From Altererythrobacter xiamenensis (GTDB lineage: Bacteria > Pseudomonadota > Alphaproteobacteria > Sphingomonadales > Sphingomonadaceae), in NCBI RefSeq assembly GCF_900177715.1, contig NZ_FXWG01000001.1, positions 62,001-126,000 of the forward strand: a DNA stretch of 64,000 nt, read 5' to 3'. The position numbers were made by a program, and so were the translations under genes. The notes beneath the pieces are model-generated. The model was not told the origin of the DNA. It was given only the letters and a program-made list of their open reading frames with translations, and searched no databases. This document shows, in pieces, positions 45,125 through 54,002 of the stretch. Position 1 is the first letter of the stretch. Each line of letters opens with the position of its first letter.

Positions 45125-46246
45125 ATGGCCCGCGCCGAGCCTCCGTATATCGCCCCGCCCGAGAGCTTCCTCACCCGCCAGCTCATCACCTATATCGGCA
45201 ACAAGCGCGCGCTGCTCCCGTTCATCGACAGCGCCTTCGCGCAGGTGCAGGCCGAACTCGGCCATCGCCGCATGTCGATGCTCGACCTCTTTTCCGGCTC
45301 CGGCGTTGTCGCGCGCCTGATGAAGTCGCGCGCCTCCCTCGTCTGGGCCAACGACCTCGAAACCTACGCCCAGGCCATCAACCGCTGCTTCCTCGCCAAC
45401 CCCTCTGCCATCGACCACGCAGAGCTCGCCCGCCACACCGCCGCCATCGCCGCCCTCGCCAATGAGCGACCGTCACGCGAGGGCTTCATCCGCCGCCTCT
45501 ACGCGCCCGCAGACGAGCAGCGCATCTCCCCCGAGGACCGCGTCTTCTACACCGTCCGCAACGCCCAGGTCCTCGACTCCTGCGCGCCCGCGATCCGCGC
45601 CCTCCCCGCGCCTTTCGCCGACCTCCTCATGGGCCCGCTGCTCTCGGCAGCCTCCCGCCACGTCAACACCGCCGGCGTGTTCAAGGGCTTCTACAAGGAC
45701 CGCGCGGGCACCGGCCGCTTCGGCGGCGCCGCCGAGAACGCGCTCTCCCGCATCCTCGCCCCCATCGCGATCGAGCCGCCCGTCCTGTTCGAGGCTCCGG
45801 CAGAGGCCCGCGTCACCGCCCTCCCCGCCGAGACGCTGGTCGAGCAGATGGAGCCGGTCGACTGCGCCTATCTCGACCCGCCCTACAACCAGCACCCCTA
45901 TGGCTCGAACTACTTCATGCTCAACGCCATCGCGCGGTACGAGGAGCCGCAGGAGGCGAGCCGCGTCTCCGGCATCCCGAAGGACTGGAACCGCAGCGCC
46001 TTCAACAAGCCTGCGACCGCGCTCGAGGCGCTGACCCACTGCGTCGCCGCGGTCCGCGCGCGCTTCGTCGTCATCTCGTACAATTCGGAAGGCTTCATCG
46101 CGCCCGAGGCGATGACCACGATGCTCGAACGCTTCGGCAGTTTGCGCGTGACGAGCCAGGAGTACCCGACCTTCCGCGGATCGCGGAACCTCGCCGCGCG
46201 CGACAAGTCCGTCCGCGAGTTCGTGTTCCTCCTCGACAAGGGCTGA
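45125..46246 (+). CDS. D12-class DNA adenine methyltransferase (orphan)
   Basis: A 373-residue N6-adenine DNA methyltransferase. Near the N-terminus QLITYIGNKRALLPFI and MLDLFSGSGVVARLM form SAM motif I (FxGxG), and CAYLDPPYNQHPYGSNYF carries catalytic motif IV DPPY. The order (motif I before IV with a target domain between) is that of class alpha D12 methylases such as Dam. No restriction endonuclease gene is visible on either side, so it is probably an orphan with unknown target sequence. Very GC-rich codon use sets it apart from the AT-rich accessory DNA downstream. Confidence 0.88.
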   Translation: MARAEPPYIAPPESFLTRQLITYIGNKRALLPFIDSAFAQVQAELGHRRMSMLDLFSGSGVVARLMKSRASLVWANDLETYAQAINRCFLANPSAIDHAELARHTAAIAALANERPSREGFIRRLYAPADEQRISPEDRVFYTVRNAQVLDSCAPAIRALPAPFADLLMGPLLSAASRHVNTAGVFKGFYKDRAGTGRFGGAAENALSRILAPIAIEPPVLFEAPAEARVTALPAETLVEQMEPVDCAYLDPPYNQHPYGSNYFMLNAIARYEEPQEASRVSGIPKDWNRSAFNKPATALEALTHCVAAVRARFVVISYNSEGFIAPEAMTTMLERFGSLRVTSQEYPTFRGSRNLAARDKSVREFVFLLDKG

Positions 46247-46277
46247 GGGCGCAGCCTTTCCAACAAACTTGACATAA

Positions 46278-46292
46278 TTGACACCCTGTCAA
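46278..46292. repeat. Inverted repeat in AT-rich spacer behind the methyltransferase gene
   Basis: TTGACA-CCC-TGTCAA is a perfect 6+3+6 inverted repeat; TTGACA recurs at 46269 and 46351, and GTGTTGG/CCAACAC (46338-46344/46362-46368) brackets the third copy. The rest of 46247-46522 shows no ORF with a good start; a hairpin GGGCCAC-GACCA-GTGGCCC lies at 46406-46424. The repeats may be operators. Confidence 0.4.
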
Positions 46293-46522
46293 GCAGCCGG
46301 AAAGGAGTGTTTGTGGCAGAATTCCGTAGGTTTCGGGGTGTTGGACCTGCTTGACACTTTACCAACACGTTCGCCCGCGCCTCGCATGATAACTGGCGAA
46401 AGAACGGGCCACGACCAGTGGCCCGCAAGGCCGACTGGCCGTCGCGCCGTATGGCGCGGAAGCCAAGCGACGCGGATGCGTCGCGCCCGGCGTTTGAGGG
46501 CGTAAACAAAGACTCACGCCAC

Positions 46523-46738
46523 TCAGTACCTCCTCCCGAACATCGCCAGCTCGTTGCGCACGATGGTGCGAAGGTTCTCGGGCTGCATGGGAGCCTGCCT
46601 CCCGATCCTCCCCGCCTCGACATGGCGGAGCCAGCTTCGCGCGCAGTCCTCCGGCGTCGGCGCACCGAAGGTCGGCGAGCCATCGCGCGGCAGGGGTTTC
46701 GTGTTGTCGTAAGGGGTGGTGCAGGGATCGTGGGGCAT
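46523..46738 (-). CDS. Small protein of unknown function
   Basis: A 71-residue ORF with AAGGAG 8 bases before the ATG at 46738. The product is polar with a Cys in the N-terminal part and another in the centre (DCARSWLRHVEAGRIG), ends in RNELAMFGRRY, and has no membrane segment. I do not recognise it. Its ribosome-binding site and position support reality. A GTG three codons further upstream is an alternative start. Confidence 0.5.
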   Translation of the reverse strand: MPHDPCTTPYDNTKPLPRDGSPTFGAPTPEDCARSWLRHVEAGRIGRQAPMQPENLRTIVRNELAMFGRRY

Positions 46739-46951
46739 GCGGTTCACTCCTTGGGAGAGAGGGAGGGAACCGGACTAATTATTCAGAATGGGGCCTGTAG
46801 GACAGCAAGAACACAAGCTAAATTTGCTCATCGGATTATACCTATCATCTATTGCCGCAAGTTGGCCTCGCGTGGAAAAGCCTCGCGAACTTCTTGTATT
46901 AAACTGAAATAAAGAAATAAGCTGCCCTTTGGTATCCAAAGGGGACGAGAT

Positions 46952-47932
46952 TTGGCTGAGCATCTAAAATTTGTTTTCGATGGCAAACTTGCTGCGCAGA
47001 ATGTCATGGATTTTTATGAGTCCTCGAGGTTCCAATATGCCGCTTCACGACTATTAGTAAAACTCGATAATTTTCGGCGTTCCGGAACATTTCCCAAAAA
47101 GATCACATATAAAAATACTCCCGACATCGTCATTCTTCCACCACAGAGGGGGAGCTACGGCCTCGAAGTGATTGGTCCAACATTAGCGGCGGCAGGCCCT
47201 TTGTTGTACGAACTCCCACTTGGCTACTTATTCTCATATGTTGTCGACCGCATATTTAGATCCGGCGATGAAGATGATATTCGAACAGCGTTGGGACATA
47301 GCGACAGGCTCCTAGACACTTTCAACATGACTATCGCAGGGCGAGACGAAACAATCGAGAATACGCTGGATTTGCTGCGTCAACAAATTGATGAGAACCG
47401 AGAGCTTCAAGATCGAGAGCGACAGCTGTTCGAAAGGCTTTTAGCAGATCAACAGCGCAAAGACGCTCTGCTACAAGAAGCCGACATACTTCGAAGCATC
47501 CCTGAGGAGCAAGAAGCCGAACTGGTTACTATGGCAGCTCCACTACTAAGAGAAATGAATGTGCCTCTTAGGCGAAGTGCCAGTCGGGTAACAATATCCG
47601 CCGCAGTCAACGACAATCAATTTCAGATTCTGAGTGCCGATAAAGAAATGGCTGATGCCGTGGACACTGAGAATGTTGATCGACACCTGACGACGATCGA
47701 TATAGATGTGGTCCAATTCAACAAGGAATCTGGATGGGGAAAGTTTGAAAATGAAGATTGGGAGGGGCGCCCCTCTTTCTCTATTCCAGGAGAAGAACTT
47801 CAGAATATGAGACAGACCGTAGTCAATGCGATGCACAAGGACATGGTAGAAGCTGACTGCTATTTTGTGCGCAGCAAAGCCGGAATACCGCAACGAATAA
47901 TAATCTCAGATATGCGCGATATTGATGAATAA
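46952..47932 (+). CDS. Unrecognised coiled-coil protein in AT-rich island
   Basis: A 326-residue protein starting at TTG (AGGGGACGAG upstream; no ATG nearby). N-terminal part (about 1-65) is alpha/beta with LDFYE-like VMDFYESSRFQYAASRLLV; a hydrophobic stretch at about 70-98 (PTLAAAGPLLYELPLGYLFSYVV) may insert in a membrane; residues about 130-175 form a charged coiled coil (RQQIDENRELQDRERQLFERLLADQQR); the C-terminal third is beta-rich (VVQFNKESGWGKFENEDWEG). Codon use is much more AT-rich than its neighbours, suggesting transfer. I do not recognise the family and assign no function. Confidence 0.75.
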   Translation: MAEHLKFVFDGKLAAQNVMDFYESSRFQYAASRLLVKLDNFRRSGTFPKKITYKNTPDIVILPPQRGSYGLEVIGPTLAAAGPLLYELPLGYLFSYVVDRIFRSGDEDDIRTALGHSDRLLDTFNMTIAGRDETIENTLDLLRQQIDENRELQDRERQLFERLLADQQRKDALLQEADILRSIPEEQEAELVTMAAPLLREMNVPLRRSASRVTISAAVNDNQFQILSADKEMADAVDTENVDRHLTTIDIDVVQFNKESGWGKFENEDWEGRPSFSIPGEELQNMRQTVVNAMHKDMVEADCYFVRSKAGIPQRIIISDMRDIDE

Positions 47933-48139
47933 TAATACAGACATTTTGGATATTTACAACCCAAAATATTTCATTGAATATTTAGAATTTTCCTTCGATT
48001 TTTCTTTTACTTGGGTTTTCCTGTCTTTGGGAGCGGTATATTAGGCTACCTAGTCAAATCTGCCCGTTTACGATACCTCTTCTCTCTTTGTAGGCAAAAA
48101 GGTATGCGTGCCTACGCAATTCCTTTCTGGAGATCATGA

Positions 48140-48427
48140 ATGAATTGTTCGCACAAGGCTTTGCTTGTTCTCATAACCGTCTGCCTGATCTCCTGCGGTG
48201 ATAATTCGCAAGACGATAGCGTGAGCAACCAGATCGACGCTCTTGCTGAACAGTATCCGAGGATTGATCCGCAAGGCATTGAGATTCCTCCGGTAAGTGA
48301 TTTGACCAATCCTGACTTCGATATTGGTGGCTATTGCCTCTCGCAGGAGTCCGTTGGGAACGGCTCATTCGAGTTTTGCTTGGAGGTCCTTGGGCGTGAG
48401 CTGATCGCTCTCGGCGGGCCGCGCTAA
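48140..48427 (+). CDS. Small lipoprotein of unknown function
   Basis: A 95-residue ORF with GGAG about 8 bases before the ATG. The N-terminus is a lipoprotein signal (ALLVLITVCLISC, lipobox LISC with Cys 19). The mature part is acidic (GDNSQDDSVSN) and holds two Cys (GYCLSQ and EFCLEV) that could form a disulfide. Function unknown. In the AT-rich accessory segment just after the coiled-coil gene. Confidence 0.65.
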   Translation: MNCSHKALLVLITVCLISCGDNSQDDSVSNQIDALAEQYPRIDPQGIEIPPVSDLTNPDFDIGGYCLSQESVGNGSFEFCLEVLGRELIALGGPR

Positions 48428-48436
48428 ACAGCCTAT

Positions 48437-48459
48437 TGCGCTTCCGTCATGAGGAAGCG
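48437..48459. terminator. Hairpin between convergent lipoprotein genes
   Basis: GCGCTTCC (48437-48444) and GGAAGCGC (48452-48459) form an 8-bp stem with a 7-base loop. No T run follows, so it is a possible but weak terminator for both directions. Confidence 0.4.
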
Positions 48460-48503
48460 CGCCCTACTAATTTCGCAGCGTGGTTCTATCGAACTCCGCA
48501 ACC

Positions 48504-48968
48504 CTACTCCACAATCCGTAGCTGTCCGCGGATTGCTCCGGCGGGGTAGTCCGCATTGTGCAGGTTCACGTAGAAGCCGCCCGGATTGTCGAGGATGCGC
48601 TGGGCCAGGCCTGCGTCGATCTCGGTACAGGCGTTGGCGCGCTGGCCGAGTTGCGGGGTGATCAGCGGGGCGGCGACGCCTCCGGCAACGCCCGCTGCGC
48701 CTTCATGGATATGGGCGGCGGTGATCAGATCGGTCCCGCGTGCCTCCATCTCGTAGCACATGCGACCTTCCGCATTGAGCGCGGCGAGGAAATCTCCCGA
48801 GCCGTCCGGATCGCCGAGTTTCGGGACTTCGTTCGCCCCGTCGAGGTCGGCGGCGAGCCGCGTGCCGAAGTCGAGCGGGTCGTTGGCGCTGTAGCTCGCG
48901 CAGGCGGACAGCGCGAGGGCGGATGCCGCGACGAGGCTTGTCCGGGCGAGGTTCTGGAACTGGCGCAT
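48504..48968 (-). CDS. CHRD domain-containing lipoprotein
   Basis: A 154-residue lipoprotein (ALALSACAS, lipobox LSAC near residue 20). The CHRD motif is present as LITAAHIHEGAAGVAGGVAAPL and VNLHNADYPAGAIRGQLR, the repeat first described in chordin and widespread in bacteria. It probably binds a ligand at the cell surface or in the periplasm. GGGAG stands 8 bases upstream of the ATG at 48968; a Met 7 codons upstream is an alternative. Confidence 0.85.
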   Translation of the reverse strand: MRQFQNLARTSLVAASALALSACASYSANDPLDFGTRLAADLDGANEVPKLGDPDGSGDFLAALNAEGRMCYEMEARGTDLITAAHIHEGAAGVAGGVAAPLITPQLGQRANACTEIDAGLAQRILDNPGGFYVNLHNADYPAGAIRGQLRIVE

Positions 48969-49042
48969 GGAATTCTCCCTTTTTCTCATGGCGCTACCCT
49001 ACGCCGGGCGCGCGCCGTCCGAAAGGGGAAGTATTGGGAGTG

Positions 49043-51970
49043 TTATTCCGCGGGTTCGCGTTCCTTCGCCACCTGCCGTTCGAGCATGGGCTTCAGATAC
49101 TGTCCGGTGAAGCTGCGCGGTTCCTGCGCCACTTCTTCCGGCGTACCCTCGGCCACCACTTCGCCGCCGCGCACGCCGCCTTCCGGCCCGAGGTCGAGGA
49201 TATGGTCGGCGGTCTTGATGACGTCGAGATTGTGTTCGATCACCACCACGCTGTTGCCCTGGTCGACGAGGCGATGGAGCACTTCGAGGAGCTTGCGGAC
49301 ATCCTCGAAATGGAGGCCCGTGGTCGGCTCGTCCAGGATGTAGAGCGTCTGCCCGGTGCTGCGTTTCGACAGCTCCTTGGCGAGCTTCACCCGCTGCGCC
49401 TCGCCCCCTGACAGGGTGGTCGCCTGCTGGCCGACCTTGACGTAGCCGAGGCCGACCTCGTTCAGCATGTGCATCTTGTCACGGATCGGGGGGACGGCCT
49501 TGAAGAACTCCTCCGCATCCTCGATCGTCATGTCGAGCACGTCGGCGATGGAGTGGCCCTTGAACTTCACCTCCAGCGTTTCGCGGTTGTAGCGCTTGCC
49601 GCCGCATTCCTCGCAGGTGACGTAAACGTCGGGCAGGAAGTGCATCTCGATCTTGATCAGCCCGTCGCCCTGGCACGCCTCGCAGCGGCCACCCTTGACG
49701 TTGAAGCTGAACCGGCCGGGCTTGTAGCCGCGCGCCTGCGCCTCTGGCAGTCCGGCGAACCAGTCGCGGATCTGAGTGAAGGCGCCGGTGTAGGTCGCCG
49801 GGTTGGAGCGCGGGGTGCGGCCGATCGGCGACTGGTCGATCTCGATCACCTTGTCGCAATATTCGAGGCCGGTGACCTTGTCGTGCGCCCCCGCGATCAC
49901 GCGCGCGCCATTGAGGTGCCGCGCGGCCGAAGCGTAGAGCGTGTCGATGGTGAAGCTCGACTTGCCCGAGCCTGAAACGCCGGTGACGCAGGTGAATGTG
50001 CCGAGCGGGATGGAGGCGGTCACATCCTTGAGGTTGTTCGCCTTCGCCCCGTGCAGGGTGAGCTTGTGCCCGTTGCCCTTGCGGCGGTTGGCCGGAACCT
50101 CGATCTCGCGGCGACCGGTGAGGTAGTCCGCCGTCATCGAGTTCCTGGCCTTCATGATCTGCTTGAGCGTGCCTTGCGCCACAACCTCGCCGCCGTGAAC
50201 ACCCGCGCCGGGGCCGAGGTCGACGATATGGTCGGCGGTGCGGATCGCGTCCTCGTCATGCTCGACCACGATCACAGTATTGCCGAGATCGCGCAGGCGC
50301 TTGAGCGTCTCCAGCAGCCGGTCGTTGTCCTTCTGGTGAAGGCCGATCGAAGGCTCGTCGAGGACGTAGAGCACGCCGGACAGGCCGCTGCCGATCTGGC
50401 TGGCCAATCGGATGCGCTGGCTCTCCCCGCCCGACAGCGTGCCCGAGGTCCGGTCGAGATTGAGGTAGTCGAGCCCGACATTGTTGAGGAAGCCGAGCCG
50501 CTCGTTGATCTCTTTCAGGATAGCGCGCGCGATCTGCTGCTGCGTATCGCCAAGCTTGCCCTCGAGACTGCCGAACCATTCAACCGCATCGGCGACGCTC
50601 ATCTTGGTCGGTTCGGCGATGTCCGTTTCCGCCACACGCACCGCGAGCGCCTTTTCATTGAGACGCTTGCCACCGCAGGCCTCGCACGGCTGCGCAGTCT
50701 GGAACTTCGCCAGCTCTTCACGCATCCACGCGCTCTCGGTCTGCAGCAGGCGGCGGTTGAGATTGCCGATCACGCCTTCGAACGGCTTGCGGACGGTATA
50801 TTCCTTGCGCCCGTCCTTGAAGGTCAGCTCGACCGGCATGCCGCCCGTGCCGTGGAGGATGATCATGCGCTGGTCGGGCTCGAGCTCGTTCCACGGCGTG
50901 GTCAGGTCGAAATCATAAGCCTTCGCAAGGCTGGAGAGCACCTGCATGTAATAGGGTGACGGCGGGTTGGACTTGGCCCAGGGCACCACCGCGCCCTTCT
51001 TGAGCGATAATGCCTCATTCGGAACGACCAGTTGCGGGTCGAACAGCAGCTTTTCACCGATCCCGTCACAGGTCGCGCAGGCACCCTGCGGCGCGTTGAA
51101 GGAGAACAGGCGCGGCTCGATCTCCTCGATCGTGAAGCCGGAAACCGGACAGGCGAACTTTTCGGAAAAGACGATGCGATTGGCAGGGATCCCTGCGCCC
51201 TTCATCGCTCCGCCGGCTTCGCTCTCGTCCTCACGCCCCGGCACCACGCCATCGGCGAGATCGACATAGGCCCGCCCCTCGGCCAGCTTGAGCGCGGTTT
51301 CGAAACTGTCGGCAAGGCGCGTTTCCAGCCCCTCTTTCACGGCGAGCCGGTCAACCACCACTTCGATATCGTGCTTGAACTTCTTGTCGAGCGCGGGCGC
51401 TTCCTCGATGCCGTACATCTCGCCGTCGATCCGCACACGGGTGAAGCCGGCCTTCTGCCATTCGGCCAGTTCCTTGCGGTATTCGCCCTTGCGGCCGCGC
51501 ACCACCGGCGCGAGCAGGTAAAGCCGCGTCCCTTCCGGTAGAGCCATGACGCGGTCGACCATTTGCGAAACGGTTTGCGCACTGATCGGCTTGCCGGTCG
51601 CAGGCGAATACGGCACGCCCACCCTCGCCCACAGCAGGCGCATGTAGTCGTAGATCTCGGTGACGGTCGCGACGGTCGAACGCGGATTGCGCGAGGTGGT
51701 CTTCTGCTCGATCGAAATGGCAGGCGAAAGCCCGTCGATATGCTCGACATCGGGCTTCTGCATCATTTCGAGGAACTGGCGCGCATAGGCGCTAAGGCTT
51801 TCGACATAGCGCCGCTGCCCCTCAGCATAGATGGTATCGAAAGCGAGGCTAGACTTGCCCGATCCGGAAAGCCCGGTGACGACGATCAGCGCATCGCGCG
51901 GCAGATCGATATCGACACCCTTGAGGTTGTGTTCGCGCGCGCCGCGGACGGAGATTTTGGTGAGGGACAT
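49043..51970 (-). CDS. uvrA: Excinuclease ABC subunit UvrA
   Basis: A 975-residue UvrA, damage recognition subunit of nucleotide excision repair. Two ABC ATPase modules: first Walker [10 protein letters not shown] near residue 30, and second GVSGSGKSS near 650. The two signature sequences LSGGESQR and LSGGEAQR, and Walker [11 protein letters not shown] and [11 protein letters not shown] are present. Zinc-binding Cys clusters occur in [14 protein letters not shown] and in [18 protein letters not shown]...[10 protein letters not shown]. An upstream open frame of 12 codons is excluded because the family start is [19 protein letters not shown] LexA box lies just before the start. Confidence 0.97.
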   Translation of the reverse strand: MSLTKISVRGAREHNLKGVDIDLPRDALIVVTGLSGSGKSSLAFDTIYAEGQRRYVESLSAYARQFLEMMQKPDVEHIDGLSPAISIEQKTTSRNPRSTVATVTEIYDYMRLLWARVGVPYSPATGKPISAQTVSQMVDRVMALPEGTRLYLLAPVVRGRKGEYRKELAEWQKAGFTRVRIDGEMYGIEEAPALDKKFKHDIEVVVDRLAVKEGLETRLADSFETALKLAEGRAYVDLADGVVPGREDESEAGGAMKGAGIPANRIVFSEKFACPVSGFTIEEIEPRLFSFNAPQGACATCDGIGEKLLFDPQLVVPNEALSLKKGAVVPWAKSNPPSPYYMQVLSSLAKAYDFDLTTPWNELEPDQRMIILHGTGGMPVELTFKDGRKEYTVRKPFEGVIGNLNRRLLQTESAWMREELAKFQTAQPCEACGGKRLNEKALAVRVAETDIAEPTKMSVADAVEWFGSLEGKLGDTQQQIARAILKEINERLGFLNNVGLDYLNLDRTSGTLSGGESQRIRLASQIGSGLSGVLYVLDEPSIGLHQKDNDRLLETLKRLRDLGNTVIVVEHDEDAIRTADHIVDLGPGAGVHGGEVVAQGTLKQIMKARNSMTADYLTGRREIEVPANRRKGNGHKLTLHGAKANNLKDVTASIPLGTFTCVTGVSGSGKSSFTIDTLYASAARHLNGARVIAGAHDKVTGLEYCDKVIEIDQSPIGRTPRSNPATYTGAFTQIRDWFAGLPEAQARGYKPGRFSFNVKGGRCEACQGDGLIKIEMHFLPDVYVTCEECGGKRYNRETLEVKFKGHSIADVLDMTIEDAEEFFKAVPPIRDKMHMLNEVGLGYVKVGQQATTLSGGEAQRVKLAKELSKRSTGQTLYILDEPTTGLHFEDVRKLLEVLHRLVDQGNSVVVIEHNLDVIKTADHILDLGPEGGVRGGEVVAEGTPEEVAQEPRSFTGQYLKPMLERQVAKEREPAE

Positions 51971-51980
51971 GAAAAGCCGT

Positions 51981-51995
51981 GTTCCGCAAATGTTC
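51981..51995 (-). promoter_or_regulatory. LexA (SOS) box upstream of uvrA
   Basis: Read on the minus strand: GAAC-ATTTGCG-GAAC, a GAAC-N7-GAAC direct repeat of alphaproteobacterial LexA type, 11-25 bases before the uvrA start; a TTGACA -35-like element lies just upstream (52001-52006). Combined with the recA site this supports LexA control of uvrA. Confidence 0.82.
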
Positions 51996-52597
51996 TGATG
52001 TGTCAAGGCAGGCGGGCAGTTGCTCCCCGCCCGAGCGCGGGATGTGGGGATTTATGCGCGAATTACAAAGGGTGCCGAAACACCCGGCAGCATGCTTGCG
52101 AGGAATTCCAACAAAATCTTTCTCAGGTTTTTACTCTGTTTTTCAATTCCTTGGAGCGATTAAAACCGGCCTACAGGAAAAATGAAGTCCCGCCATTTGT
52201 AAGAATGCGTCACCACTGGTGCCTCTTCGTTCGTATCTTCCCGCTGAGCCCTTCGGGTCGCACCAAGGCTAGCGTGATCTGCGAAATGGCGAGAGCTCGC
52301 CGGTCTGTTCCAGGATCGGCGAGCACCGCCCCCTCCCCCGCACATCGCCGGCCCACCCCTTAAACCGTTGCTCAACCACGCTGAAGCGTGGACCGATTAG
52401 GCCCCTCCGTCCGTTATATAACTGAATGATAACGAGGCGTTTTTTGCAGGCTCCGCATTCAGCGTAGAGCCGCGAACATTCGCCGCAAGCCAGGGGAAAG
52501 CGCAATCGTACCTTCGGATCATGCTCCAGCAAAACGGGCCCCGCGCGGCCCGGCATTCTCGCGCCCGAGAGACCGGGTTCGCGCGCTACTTCGCCGG
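51996..52597. other. 602-base intergenic region with stem-loops
   Basis: No convincing gene lies in this gap between uvrA and the lysozyme gene. It contains AGGAATT/AATTCCT (52101/52145) around a T-rich stretch, GCTCGCCG/CGGCGAGC (52295-52302/52317-52324), CCACGC-TGAA-GCGTGG (52376-52391) and GGGCC/GGCCC near 52537. The segment 52150-52450 is AT-richer than average and may hold the lysozyme promoter. An RNA gene cannot be excluded. Confidence 0.4.
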
Positions 52598-53275
52598 ATG
52601 AGCGAAAGGCGCCGACGCGGTCCGCAGCCTCCGATCAAGAAGCGTCGTACCAAGCGCAAGGCGGCAATGGCGCTGTCCGCCAGCGTGATGGCGATGAATA
52701 CCGGCATGGCCGATAGTGCATCTTTCGGTCAGCCGGTGATCGATACGGACATAACCGAGACAGTCGACCCGACACAGACGCGCGTGATGGCGCATAAACT
52801 GTCGGTCAGCCAGTCCTTCAAGCAAGCCCTGGTCGAAGAGGAAGGCGTGCGAGAAGTCGTTTATCGCGATGTTGCAGGATACCCCACCGTCGGTGTCGGA
52901 CATCTGGTCCTTCCCGAAGACGGTCTCTATGTCGGTCAGAGGGTAAGCTACGCCCGGATCCTGGACTTCCTTGAGCGCGATCTCGCCAAGGCTGAAGCTG
53001 CCGTGCAGAGGCTGGTGGGTGACCTCAAGCTCTACCAGCACGAGTTCGACGCACTGGTCGACCTCGTCTACAATGTCGGCGAAGGCAATGTCTCGTCGGA
53101 GGAGAGCCCGCAGCTCAACGCAGCCATCGCCGCGGGCGACTATGATGCGATCGCTGACGAGCTTGACTATCGGCATGCCGGAGGAAAGGTGGCGAAGGGG
53201 CTCGCCATACGCAGTGAGCGCCGCGCGCAGATTTTCATGGACGCAAGTTATGACAACCCCCGCGTGCAGACCTAG
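52598..53275 (+). CDS. GH24-family lysozyme
   Basis: A 225-residue phage-type (T4-like) lysozyme. After a basic N-terminus (RRRRGPQPPIKKRRTKRK) and a weak hydrophobic segment, residues 75-210 form the GH24 domain with the catalytic triad Glu in EEEGVREVVYRD, Asp in RDVAGY and Thr in TVGVGHL (E-8-D-5-T pattern). LYQHEFDALVDLVYNVGEGN is the second conserved stretch. No phage genes are adjacent. It cleaves peptidoglycan. The last 26 bases overlap the start of the next gene. The ATG lacks a strong Shine-Dalgarno. Confidence 0.85.
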   Translation: MSERRRRGPQPPIKKRRTKRKAAMALSASVMAMNTGMADSASFGQPVIDTDITETVDPTQTRVMAHKLSVSQSFKQALVEEEGVREVVYRDVAGYPTVGVGHLVLPEDGLYVGQRVSYARILDFLERDLAKAEAAVQRLVGDLKLYQHEFDALVDLVYNVGEGNVSSEESPQLNAAIAAGDYDAIADELDYRHAGGKVAKGLAIRSERRAQIFMDASYDNPRVQT

Positions 53276-53873
53276 TCGTGCCATCGCCGCAGCTGCGGCA
53301 ATCCTGATAACGGCCTGTTCGGCAGAGACACGAGAAACCCCTGCCGATCGGGAAGTGCCGGAGACAGCCGGTGTCGATAATTGCCTGCTTCTCGTATGGG
53401 AAAACCAGGCCGATCCCGACCAGATGTTCGACCGCGCCAACGACACGGTCGAAGGCGGCGCAATTTCCTGCGCTACGGGCACCAGCCCGACACAATATGC
53501 CCAGGCGATCCAGGCGATCAGGGTTGCGGCACGCAGCGGCGACCGCGCTGCCATGCTCGATAACGTCGGCATTCCGCTGCTCTATCTCGATGCTGATGGA
53601 AAGCGCCGCGAATTGCGCGACCCGGCCGAAATCGAAACGGTGTTCGACGAGATTTTCGACCCCGAAATGCTGCGGATGATGCGCGATCTCGACCTGCAGC
53701 AAATGGCGGTCGAGAACCAGGCGGGCGGCTATTTCGGGCTTGGCGCGCTGTGGCTGGTGCCCGAGGGACCCGGTCAGCAGCCGCGCATTGTGACCATAAA
53801 CCGGCAGGCCCTGAACGAAGCGGCGGTCGCTTCATCCGCCGGGCTGGCTCAATCGACGGACAGCGAACAGTGA
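53250..53873 (+). CDS. Lipoprotein of unknown function, overlapping lysozyme gene
   Basis: A 207-residue lipoprotein with lipobox LITAC (Cys near residue 24) beginning inside the lysozyme gene in a different frame. The mature part has VDNCLLLVWENQADPDQMFDRAND and ISCATGTSP, giving a pair of Cys, and AAMLDNVGIPLLYLDADGKRRELRD, which resembles a DUF-type accessory domain of lysozyme-inhibitor or immunity-like folds. I do not recognise it confidently. The overlap implies co-expression with the GH24 lysozyme, so a role in modulating or protecting against it is possible, but this is inference. Confidence 0.65.
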   Translation: MTTPACRPSRAIAAAAAILITACSAETRETPADREVPETAGVDNCLLLVWENQADPDQMFDRANDTVEGGAISCATGTSPTQYAQAIQAIRVAARSGDRAAMLDNVGIPLLYLDADGKRRELRDPAEIETVFDEIFDPEMLRMMRDLDLQQMAVENQAGGYFGLGALWLVPEGPGQQPRIVTINRQALNEAAVASSAGLAQSTDSEQ

Positions 53874-54002
53874 TCGACGCCTGACTTTCGTCCGGTTGCA
53901 AATGCAATCAATCTGCTGTTCAAGTCCGGCCTGCTAGCAGGGGGACTGCTATCTTGCTGCGCGAAATCCTCGCGCGCTATCATAATGACTGCTGGAGATA
54001 AT

